This document shows positions 1 through 5,101 of a DNA stretch of 5,101 nucleotides, piece after piece; positions within the stretch are counted from its first letter, which is position 1, and each line of letters begins with the position of its first letter. A program made the position numbers and the translations under genes. Origin of the DNA: Brevundimonas sp. (lineage in GTDB: Bacteria > Pseudomonadota > Alphaproteobacteria > Caulobacterales > Caulobacteraceae); assembly GCA_012270135.1 (NCBI GenBank), contig JAAXIW010000244.1, positions 1-5,101 on the forward strand, read 5' to 3'. A model generated the notes under the pieces. It did not search any database. It was not told the DNA's origin and saw nothing but the letters and a program-made list of their open reading frames with translations.

Positions 1-673
1 ATTCGATGCGCTTCTCGGACACGGTCTGGACCAGGCGGTCGACGTAGACGCCCGGGGTGTGGATGTGGTCGGGGTCCAGAGAGCCGACTGGGACGCTCTC
101 GTCGACCTCTACGACGGTGACCTTGCCGGCCGTGGCCATCATCGGGTTGAAGTTCCGGGCGGTCTTGCGGATGTAGAGGTTGCCGCGCTCGTCGGCCTTC
201 CAGTCCTTGACGATGGACAGGTCGGCGACGAGGCCGGTCTCCATGATGTAGCGCTCGCCGTTGAACTCGCGCTCCTCCTTGCCCTCGGCGACGAGGGTGC
301 CGACGCCGGTCTTGACGAAGAAGGCCGGGATGCCGGCGCCGCCGGCGCGGATACGCTCGGCCAGGGTGCCCTGGGGGTTGAACTCGAGCTGGAGCTCGCC
401 GGCGAGGTACTGGCGCTCGAACTCCTTGTTCTCACCGACATAGGACGAGATCATCTTCGCGATCTGCTTCGTCTCCAGCAGCTGGCCGAGGCCGAACCCG
501 TCGACGCCGGCGTTGTTGGAGATGACGGTCAGGCACTTGGCGCCGCTGTCGCGCAGGGCGGCGATCAGGTGCTCCGGGATGCCGCACAGGCCGAAACCGC
601 CAGACATGACGGTCATGCCGTCGAAGGTCAGGCCTTCCAGGGCGGATGTCGCGTCGGGGAAGATCTTCCGCAT
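1..673 (-). CDS. scoA: CoA transferase subunit A (3-oxoacid/succinyl-CoA:3-ketoacid type), 3' end cut by window edge
   Basis: Subunit A of a class I (family I) CoA-transferase, a cytoplasmic enzyme that moves CoA between succinyl-CoA (or another acyl-CoA) and acetoacetate or a related 3-oxoacid in ketone-body or 3-oxoadipate use. Reading down from the ATG at 673 gives 224 codons with no stop. The protein starts MRKIFPDATSALEGLTFDG and carries the glycine-rich family signature GGFGLCGIPE at residues 25-34, SNNAG at 52-56, then FNPQGTLAERIRAGGAGIPA and, near the C-terminus, PGVYVDRLV. Family members have about 230-240 residues, so only some ten are missing. An AGAGGAAG ribosome site lies just upstream of the ATG. 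The catalytic glutamate belongs to subunit B, expected to the left of the window. The substrate (acetoacetate versus 3-oxoadipate) cannot be told from this subunit, so the symbol is tentative. Family assignment is firm. Confidence 0.93.
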   Translation of the reverse strand, partial: MRKIFPDATSALEGLTFDGMTVMSGGFGLCGIPEHLIAALRDSGAKCLTVISNNAGVDGFGLGQLLETKQIAKMISSYVGENKEFERQYLAGELQLEFNPQGTLAERIRAGGAGIPAFFVKTGVGTLVAEGKEEREFNGERYIMETGLVADLSIVKDWKADERGNLYIRKTARNFNPMMATAGKVTVVEVDESVPVGSLDPDHIHTPGVYVDRLVQTVSEKRIE

Positions 674-675
674 CG

Positions 676-683
676 CTTCCTCT
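676..683 (-). promoter_or_regulatory. Ribosome binding site of CoA transferase subunit A
   Basis: On the minus strand the purine run AGAGGAAG ends two bases before the ATG at 673. The AGAGGA core is thus about 4-5 bases from the start, slightly close but usable. It supports this ATG, which also gives the N-terminus normal for the family. Confidence 0.6.
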
Positions 684-722
684 TATTTTCACCGCCTGAT
701 GAATATCGACGGCCTTGTTCGG

Positions 723-751
723 TCTCTACGGCGGCGGGGCGGACGGGGCAA
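723..751 (-). promoter_or_regulatory. Possible promoter of the CoA-transferase gene
   Basis: Read on the minus strand, TTGCCC (746-751) is followed after 17 bases by TAGAGA (723-728). This is an acceptable spacing for a housekeeping-type promoter and would leave a leader of about 40-50 bases before the ATG at 673. The -10 match is only moderate, and GC-rich alphaproteobacterial promoters are poorly predicted by eye. Confidence 0.25.
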
Positions 752-822
752 GTCTCCGGAGCGGATCCGGGCGACGGGTCGGGTTCTGCCCGGGTGAAAA
801 CCCAAAAAAACAGCTGTGGCGA

Positions 823-874
823 AGTCGGCAGAGTCGGCGCCGGAAATCGGTGTGTCAGAGTCGGCAAAGTCGAC
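823..874. repeat. Degenerate 9-base-period repeat of AGTCGGC
   Basis: Copies of AGTCGGC start at 823, 832 and 859, with a one-mismatch copy (AGTCGAC) at 868. The start distances are 9, 27 and 9, all multiples of nine. The two 9-base units between them (841-849 and 850-858) match the unit poorly. It could be a decayed tandem array or a cluster of protein-binding sites upstream of the CoA-transferase gene. No function can be read from it. Confidence 0.5.
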
Positions 875-1014
875 ATCGGGGACGGGTGGACGCGCCCTGG
901 GGCGGCGCGGCGGGGATTCGATTGTCAAAGACCGGAGGCGAAGGGCGGCATTATGCGCCCGTCGGCCTATCCGGATGGAAGACAGGTTTTAGATTCAACG
1001 AAGCGGCTGAAAAG

Positions 1015-1058
1015 GCGGGAGATCGTCTCCGCAATCCGACTATGTTTTCGCGGATTGC
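1015..1058. repeat. Two adjoining hairpins
   Basis: The first stem pairs 1015-1022 with 1026-1032 (GCGGGAGA against TCTCCGC, one bulged G, three-base loop). The second is a perfect 8-base stem, GCAATCCG (1031-1038) with CGGATTGC (1051-1058), around a 12-base loop rich in T on the plus strand. The stems share two bases at 1031-1032, so they are alternatives or must breathe at the junction. Neither is followed by a U-run on either strand, so an ordinary Rho-independent terminator is not indicated. Confidence 0.4.
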
Positions 1059-1088
1059 CAGCACAGCGTCATGGGCTTTGAGAGCCGA

Positions 1089-1266
1089 GGTTCGTCACAA
1101 CGAGCACAACGAAGGCCACAACGAACACGACGGGGCCGGAGGGCCTGCGGCGACCGCCGCGAGACGCAATGGATTGATGGCGGGCAAGGGCCCGCGAAGG
1201 ACGGTGGGGCTTCGCTCCCGTCGTGTTCGTTGTGGCTTCCTTTCGTCGTGGCCGTTGTGATGAACC
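1089..1266. repeat. Large imperfect inverted repeat with hairpin-rich loop (REP/MITE-like element)
   Basis: The left arm runs 1089-1134 and the right arm 1217-1266. The inner 19 bases are perfectly complementary (CCACAACGAACACGACGGG at 1116-1134, its complement at 1217-1235). The outer parts match well with a few mismatches and one 4-base gap, and the tips GGTTCGTCACAACG and GGTTCATCACAACG (the right tip read on the minus strand) differ by one base. Each arm is itself made of repeated CACAACGAA-like nonamers. The 82-base centre holds four small stems: 1134-1145 (GGCC/GGCC), 1147-1160 (GCGGC/GCCGC), 1180-1195 (GCGGGC/GCCCGC) and 1206-1218. No target-site duplication is evident and no transposase is encoded. 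I recall similar CACAACGAACACGACGG-type intergenic repeats from Caulobacterales genomes, but cannot confirm that here. Confidence 0.75.
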
Positions 1267-1375
1267 AACTGGCCGCGGGGAGGACGCCATTAACCTTTTT
1301 CTTCGCGTGAGGCGGGCACGTCATGGCCAGCGGGGCTCGATAGGGTAAAAGACGGGCCTTGGCGGATTCACGTTC

Positions 1376-1381
1376 GGGGGA
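1376..1381 (+). promoter_or_regulatory. Ribosome binding site deciding a TTG start
   Basis: GGGGGA at 1376-1381 lies four bases before the TTG at 1386. The rival in-frame TTG at 1359 has only a weak purine stretch in front of it and adds nine polar residues ahead of the membrane anchor. The in-frame ATG at 1323 is followed by a TAG at 1341, so it cannot be used. Confidence 0.5.
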
Positions 1382-1385
1382 CGTT

Positions 1386-2282
1386 TTGAAGGCTGGCGTC
1401 AACGCATTGACGGTGACCTTTCTGGTCGGGGTGTTGGGCGGACTGCTGCTGACGCCCGACGGGCGGCACTGGCTGCGCAATCCGACGGTCATGCTGGGCG
1501 ACCGGGCCAACGCCTCGGCGCCGCCCGTGACCGCGCCGGTGACGCGGCCGGTCGCCGCGGTGGCCGCGCCGCCGCCCGCGCCGACCGTGACGCCGCTGTC
1601 GGCGCGTCTGACGCAGGGGCCGCTGCGGATCGGCGTGTTCGGGGATTCGATGGCCGACGGCCTCTACACCGGCCTGTACCGCGACCTGCGCGACGAGCCG
1701 AAGATCACGGTGACCAAATTCTCGGAAGTCTCGACCGGCCTGTCCCGCTACGACTACGTCGACATCCAGGCCAAGACGCAGCGCCAGATCGACGAGACGC
1801 CGGTCGATGTGGCGGTCATCCTGTTCGGCACCAACGACGCCCAGGGCATCAGCCTGGATGGTGTGATCCACCATTTCGGCACCGATGGCTGGAAGGCCGC
1901 CTATGCGACGCGGATCGACAATCTGGTGGCCATGCTGCGCAGCCGCGACGTGGCCGTGTACTGGGTCGGCCTGCCGCGCATGAAGAGCGACCGGTTCGAC
2001 GGCCGGATGGCGCTGATCAACGACGTGGTCGAGGCGCGGATGAAGGCGCTGGGCGTGCCGTATCTGGCGACGACGGCCCTGACCTCGAACGCGGAAGGCG
2101 GCTACGAGGCCTATTTGCCCAATGACAGCGGCCGCAAGGTTCTGATGCGGGCCAACGACGGCATCCATATGTCGATGGCGGGCTATCTGCGGATGAGCGC
2201 GCCGGTGGCCGAGCGGCTGAAGCGGGACGCGGGGCTGGACCGGCCGGCGGCGACGCCGACGCCCGTGACGCCCGCGGTCTGA
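1386..2282 (+). CDS. Membrane-anchored SGNH/GDSL hydrolase-fold protein (DUF459-type)
   Basis: A periplasmic SGNH-fold esterase or acyltransferase tethered to the inner membrane. From the TTG at 1386 the protein has 298 residues (307 if the TTG at 1359 is used). Residues about 5-22 (VNALTVTFLVGVLGGLLL) form one hydrophobic helix after a lysine, a signal anchor. A Pro/Ala/Thr/Val linker follows (about 43-71). The catalytic domain then shows block I GDS (86-88, nucleophile Ser88), block III GTND (148-151) and block V DGIH (258-261, catalytic Asp and His), all intact. The order and wording of the blocks resemble DUF459 proteins of alphaproteobacteria. It opens a three-gene operon with an AlgI-like MBOAT, so by analogy with PatB, AlgJ or DltD it may move acetyl groups onto an envelope polymer. 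Transferase versus esterase activity cannot be told from sequence alone. Family call is firm; the function is inferred. Confidence 0.88.
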   Translation: MKAGVNALTVTFLVGVLGGLLLTPDGRHWLRNPTVMLGDRANASAPPVTAPVTRPVAAVAAPPPAPTVTPLSARLTQGPLRIGVFGDSMADGLYTGLYRDLRDEPKITVTKFSEVSTGLSRYDYVDIQAKTQRQIDETPVDVAVILFGTNDAQGISLDGVIHHFGTDGWKAAYATRIDNLVAMLRSRDVAVYWVGLPRMKSDRFDGRMALINDVVEARMKALGVPYLATTALTSNAEGGYEAYLPNDSGRKVLMRANDGIHMSMAGYLRMSAPVAERLKRDAGLDRPAATPTPVTPAV

Positions 2283-2284
2283 AG

Positions 2285-3568
2285 GTGAGAGCGGCGCTCG
2301 GCGCATGGGCCGCCGCGGCCAGGGTCGCCCGGGCGTCGTCCACCGCAGCTCAGACCCCATGGGCGGCCACATCGTCGCCGGAGCCGGGACCGGGTGTCTG
2401 CCCAAGCGGGCTTTGCCAGGCCGAAGGCCTGCGCGGGTTCTTCGAGGCGCTGACCGCCACGGAGGCCGGCACGCGAAACCGGCCGGTTCACATCGTCCAG
2501 ATCGGCGACAGTCACACGGCCGGCGACCGCATAACCGGCAAGGTCCGGGTCGAGCTGCAGCGACGCTTCGGACGCGCAGGACGCGGGGTGCTGCCGCCGG
2601 GCGTCCCCTGGACCGGATACGCGCCCTTTCAGGTCGCCGTCGGATCGACCGGCTGGGTGACCGAGCCGGCGCCGCTGCAGCCTCCGGCCGGAGCGCCGTC
2701 GCCCCGGGTGGGCCTGAGCGGAGTCCGGTCGACCGGCGCCGGGGACGCGATGATGGGCTTCGAGCTGGAGCCCGGATCGGAAGCCACGACCCTGGGCGTG
2801 TGCGGCCGGGCGCGGGGAGCGGGGCCGGGTCTGGCGGTCGAGCACGGGGGCCTGATCCATTCGCTGGATTTCAACGGACCGGCCCGGGACACGCCGGTGT
2901 GCCGGGACCTGCCGCTGGGGCGGGCGACGCGGCAGGTGCGCCTGCGCCCGCTGGGCGACGGCCTGGTGATCGATTCCGTACGGCTGGACAAGGGCGGGTC
3001 GGGGGTGGCGCTCTCGAACCTCGGCCGGGTCGGAGCCACGCTGCGGGACCTCGCGGCCCGGGATGAGGCGACGGTCGCGGCCGAACTGACGGCGTGGGAG
3101 CCGGACCTGATCGTGCTGGCCTTCGGGGCCAACGAGGGTTTCGACGACGCCCTGGACCGGACCGCCTACGAGGCCCTGCTGCGCGGGCAGATCGCGCGAC
3201 TGCGGCGGCTGGCGCCCTCGGCGTCGCTGCTGGTTCTCGGCGCCCCCGACGCCCAGAGGAACGGGGCGACCGGCGGATGCTCGGCCGACGGGATGCGCGC
3301 CCCGCCGCCGTCTCTGGCGGTGGTCCGGGATGTGCAGCGACGGGTCGCCGCCGATCTGGGTGTGGCGTTCTGGGACTGGCACGGACGAATGGGGGGAGAC
3401 TGTTCGGCGGATCGTCTGGCGCAGGGGGCCGAGCCCCTGATGCGCGGCGACCGGGTCCATTTCACGAACGCGGGGGCCGACTGGATCGGCGGCATCCTCG
3501 CGGGCGACCTGATGGCCGCCTATGACGGATGGAAGGCGGAAAGCGCCGCGGCGGGGGGCGCGGACTAG
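2285..3568 (+). CDS. Exported SGNH-fold protein with inserted domain, Ape1-like esterase or O-acetyltransferase candidate
   Basis: A 427-residue protein from a GTG two bases after the upstream stop, so probably translationally coupled. No other ATG, GTG or TTG start occurs before the conserved part. The first 25 or so residues are Ala-rich with two or three arginines, a weak signal-peptide candidate. Block I reads IGDSHTAGD (nucleophile Ser76), block III is GANE at 281-284, and block V is DRVH at 389-392 (Asp389, His392). About 205 residues separate blocks I and III, far more than in a minimal SGNH domain. That stretch has a beta-rich, Gly-rich look (about 125-255), suggesting an inserted sandwich domain, as the CBM35-like insert does in Neisseria Ape1. 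There are six cysteines (39, 44, 173, 206, 332, 373), an even number that suits disulfides in the periplasm. It sits between the DUF459 gene and the MBOAT gene, so a role in adding or removing O-acetyl groups is likely. Whether it is PatB-like, Ape1-like or a polysaccharide enzyme is open. Confidence 0.85.
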   Translation: MRAALGAWAAAARVARASSTAAQTPWAATSSPEPGPGVCPSGLCQAEGLRGFFEALTATEAGTRNRPVHIVQIGDSHTAGDRITGKVRVELQRRFGRAGRGVLPPGVPWTGYAPFQVAVGSTGWVTEPAPLQPPAGAPSPRVGLSGVRSTGAGDAMMGFELEPGSEATTLGVCGRARGAGPGLAVEHGGLIHSLDFNGPARDTPVCRDLPLGRATRQVRLRPLGDGLVIDSVRLDKGGSGVALSNLGRVGATLRDLAARDEATVAAELTAWEPDLIVLAFGANEGFDDALDRTAYEALLRGQIARLRRLAPSASLLVLGAPDAQRNGATGGCSADGMRAPPPSLAVVRDVQRRVAADLGVAFWDWHGRMGGDCSADRLAQGAEPLMRGDRVHFTNAGADWIGGILAGDLMAAYDGWKAESAAAGGAD

Positions 3569-5101
3569 ATGCTGTTCCCCACGCTGGCGTTCGGCGTCTT
3601 CTTCCTGATCGTCTATTTCACGTCGTGGTCGCTGGACCGCGAGAACGGGCGGCGCAAGCTGTTCCTGCTGCTGGCCAGCTGGTTCTTCTATGCGCAGTGG
3701 GACTGGCGCTTCGTCGGCCTGCTGATCGCCTCGGCCATACTGAACTGGGGCGTGGCGGCGCTGATCGCGCGGACGCGGGAGCGAGGGGGCAGGACCGGCT
3801 GGCTGGTCGGTCTGGGCGTCGCGGTCAATCTGCTGATCCTCGGCTTCTTCAAATACTACGGCTTCTTCGTCGAACAGGCGGGCGAGCTGCTGGCCCAGTT
3901 CGGCTGGGAGCGGGACCTGCCGCTGCTGCAGATCGTGCTGCCGGTGGGGATCTCCTTCTTCACCTTCCAGGGCATCAGCTACGTCGTCGACGTGCATCGC
4001 GGGAAGACGCCGCCGGCCAGGAGCCTGCTCGACGTCATGCTGCTGATGAGCTTCTTCCCGCATCTGGTGGCGGGACCGATCGTGCGGGCGTCGGACCTGC
4101 TGCCGCAGTTCGACCGGACGCCGCGGCTGACGCGGGTGATGGCGACGCACGGGATGCTGCTGATCGTCTGGGGCCTGTTCAAGAAGACGGTGATCGCCTC
4201 CGAGCTGTCGGTGAACCTGGTCGATCCGGTGTTCTTCGACCCGACGGCGTTCGGGGCGGTGGACATCGCCGCGGCGCCCTATGGCTATGCGGTCCAGATC
4301 TATTGCGATTTCTCGGCCTATTCGGACATGGCCATCGGGCTGGCGGCCCTGCTGGGCTATTCGTTCCCGCGCAATTTCGATCAGCCGTACCGGGCGGCGT
4401 CAATGCAGGCCTTCTGGCGGCGCTGGCACATCAGCCTGTCGAGCTGGCTGCGGGACTATCTCTATGTGCCGCTGGGGGGCGGCCGGAAGGGACTGATCTC
4501 GTCGTGCATCAACGTCTTCATCACCATGGTGCTGGGCGGACTGTGGCACGGGGCGGCGCTGACCTTCCTCGCGTGGGGCGCCCTGCACGGCGGGGTGCAG
4601 GTGATCGAGCGCCTCGGCCGGGCGGCGTTCAGACGGCCCGACGGGGCGGAGGCGCTGACCTGCACCTGGTGCAAGCTGGGCGGGGTGCGGGGCACCGGCC
4701 ACCTCGTCGGCCGGTGCTGGCGCCTGTTCCGGGCCGAGAGCGTCGATCTGGCGCTGCAGATGGTCGAGGGCCTGGGGCGGATCGGGCCGGTCGTGATGCT
4801 GACGCCGCTGCTGCTGACGCTGATCGCGGGCGGGCTGGCCATGCACTGGCTGCCGCCGCGGGCGGTGGAGGGGATGGCCGAGCGGCTGAAGACGGCGCCG
4901 TCGCTGACGCTGGGTCTGCTGATCGGGGCGGCGATACTGCTGGTCGAGGCTGTGCGCCCAGAGGGCGTTGCCCCCTTCATCTATTGCCAGGGCGAGGGCG
5001 GTGGCGGAGGCCTGGCCGACTCGCGCGCCGCGCCCCGCGCAGCGCCCTCATCGTTGGTGGCATCCATGACAGCGCCCCACGGCACACCGGAGTCATCATT
5101 G
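3569..5101 (+). CDS. AlgI/PatA-like MBOAT O-acyltransferase, open at right edge
   Basis: A multi-spanning inner-membrane acyltransferase that delivers acetyl groups to periplasmic SGNH partners. The ATG follows the previous TAG directly, with a G-rich ribosome site about ten bases upstream. It starts MLFPTLAFGVFFLIVYFTSW and shows successive family hallmarks: LLLASWFFYAQWDWRF, FFKYYGFF, LPVGISFFTFQGISYVVDV, FFPHLVAGPIVR, YCDFSAYSDMAIGLA, FWRRWHISLSSWLRDYLYVPLGG (His287) and GGLWHGAALTFLAWG (His327). These two histidines correspond to the conserved MBOAT/AlgI pair. Two things are odd. Around residues 371-387 the expected hydrophobic helix contains arginines and glycines. The usual terminal FIYFQF reads FIYCQG at residues 470-475 and continues 36 more codons to the window edge without a stop, so the true end is unknown. 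Substrate (peptidoglycan, capsule or other exopolysaccharide) cannot be read from it. Confidence 0.92.
   Translation, partial: MLFPTLAFGVFFLIVYFTSWSLDRENGRRKLFLLLASWFFYAQWDWRFVGLLIASAILNWGVAALIARTRERGGRTGWLVGLGVAVNLLILGFFKYYGFFVEQAGELLAQFGWERDLPLLQIVLPVGISFFTFQGISYVVDVHRGKTPPARSLLDVMLLMSFFPHLVAGPIVRASDLLPQFDRTPRLTRVMATHGMLLIVWGLFKKTVIASELSVNLVDPVFFDPTAFGAVDIAAAPYGYAVQIYCDFSAYSDMAIGLAALLGYSFPRNFDQPYRAASMQAFWRRWHISLSSWLRDYLYVPLGGGRKGLISSCINVFITMVLGGLWHGAALTFLAWGALHGGVQVIERLGRAAFRRPDGAEALTCTWCKLGGVRGTGHLVGRCWRLFRAESVDLALQMVEGLGRIGPVVMLTPLLLTLIAGGLAMHWLPPRAVEGMAERLKTAPSLTLGLLIGAAILLVEAVRPEGVAPFIYCQGEGGGGGLADSRAAPRAAPSSLVASMTAPHGTPESSL

Larger units (their letters stand above)
674..1385. other. 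Long gene-poor region between divergent units
   Basis: About 700 bases in which I see no convincing gene on either strand. Open frames exist because stop codons are rare at this GC content, but their translations are low-complexity Arg/Ser/Pro/Gly strings without domains. What it does hold: the leader and possible promoter of the CoA-transferase gene (674-751), two abutting 8-base palindromes (CTCCGGAG 754-761, CGGATCCG 762-769), a GGGT-GAAA-ACCC hairpin at 792-803 next to an A7 run, a degenerate 9-base repeat (823-874), two small hairpins (1015-1058), a large inverted repeat (1089-1266), and the leader of the SGNH/MBOAT operon (1267-1385). The AT-rich spot CATTAACCTTTTT (1289-1301) may belong to the operon's control region, but I cannot place a promoter there with confidence. 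Confidence 0.6.

Noticed and set aside
792..810. GGGT-GAAA-ACCC hairpin next to seven A's, as a possible terminator
   Set aside because: On the plus strand the stem is followed by A's, not T's; on the minus strand the T-run precedes the stem. No gene ends nearby on either side.
59..1081. A 340-codon plus-strand open frame covering the first kilobase
   Set aside because: It is antisense to the CoA-transferase gene for most of its length, its translation is Gly/Val/Asp/Leu low-complexity, and it then runs through non-coding repeats. The minus-strand protein has clear family motifs.
1290..1304. TTAACC as a CtrA-binding site
   Set aside because: A full site needs a second TTAA seven bases on; here CTTC is found. 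One half-site in an AT-rich patch is too weak.
1071..1310. Small open frames over the inverted repeat, with Val/Phe-rich or Arg-rich translations
   Set aside because: These frames exist only because the 9-base repeat units have no stops in several frames; there is no ribosome site or domain, and the palindrome explains the composition.
1323..1343. ATG at 1323 as the start of the first SGNH gene
   Set aside because: It is in frame but meets a TAG at 1341-1343, so it cannot lead into the gene.
1368..2405. A 345-codon minus-strand open frame opposite the DUF459 gene
   Set aside because: Arg/His/Gly-rich composition without motifs; mirror of the real gene on the plus strand.
2183..4150. A 655-codon minus-strand open frame opposite the two SGNH genes and the MBOAT gene
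   Set aside because: Its translation is rich in Arg, Pro, Gln and His with no domain, as expected for antisense of GC-rich genes. The plus strand has intact catalytic motifs in three consecutive genes.

Overview
The window is GC-rich, and its coding style (GGC, GTC, CTG and GAC codons, TTG and GTG starts) suggests an alphaproteobacterium. It is most likely a member of the Caulobacterales (Brevundimonas/Caulobacter type). That placement rests on overall look and remembered family resemblance, not on a marker gene. No rRNA, tRNA, CRISPR array or transposase gene is visible.

Layout. Positions 1-673 (minus strand) hold nearly all of a class I CoA-transferase subunit A; its last few codons lie beyond the left edge. 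Positions 674-1385 form a gene-poor stretch of about 700 bases between two divergently read units. It holds the CoA-transferase leader, a degenerate 9-base-period repeat (823-874), two small hairpins (1015-1058), and a large imperfect inverted repeat (1089-1266) whose loop contains four small hairpins. Positions 1386-5101 (plus strand) form a tight three-gene operon: a membrane-anchored DUF459-type SGNH hydrolase (1386-2282), a second, larger exported SGNH protein with a long insertion inside its catalytic domain (2285-3568), and an AlgI-like MBOAT acyltransferase (3569 to the right edge). Gaps between the three genes are 2 and 0 bases.

How the genes fit together. An MBOAT membrane protein paired with periplasmic SGNH proteins is the usual design of an envelope O-acylation system: the MBOAT passes an acetyl group across the inner membrane, and an SGNH protein transfers it to, or removes it from, a polymer. 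One MBOAT plus two different SGNH proteins recalls the PatA/PatB/Ape1 peptidoglycan O-acetylation cluster, with an Ape1-like esterase as the second gene. Exopolysaccharide acetylation (AlgI/AlgJ/AlgX style) is an equally open reading. The CoA-transferase appears unrelated to the operon.

Two things are odd. A C-terminal membrane segment of the MBOAT protein carries arginines and glycines where the family has conserved hydrophobic residues. The protein also does not end at the usual FIYFQF-like tail but reads on, without a stop, to the right edge of the window.
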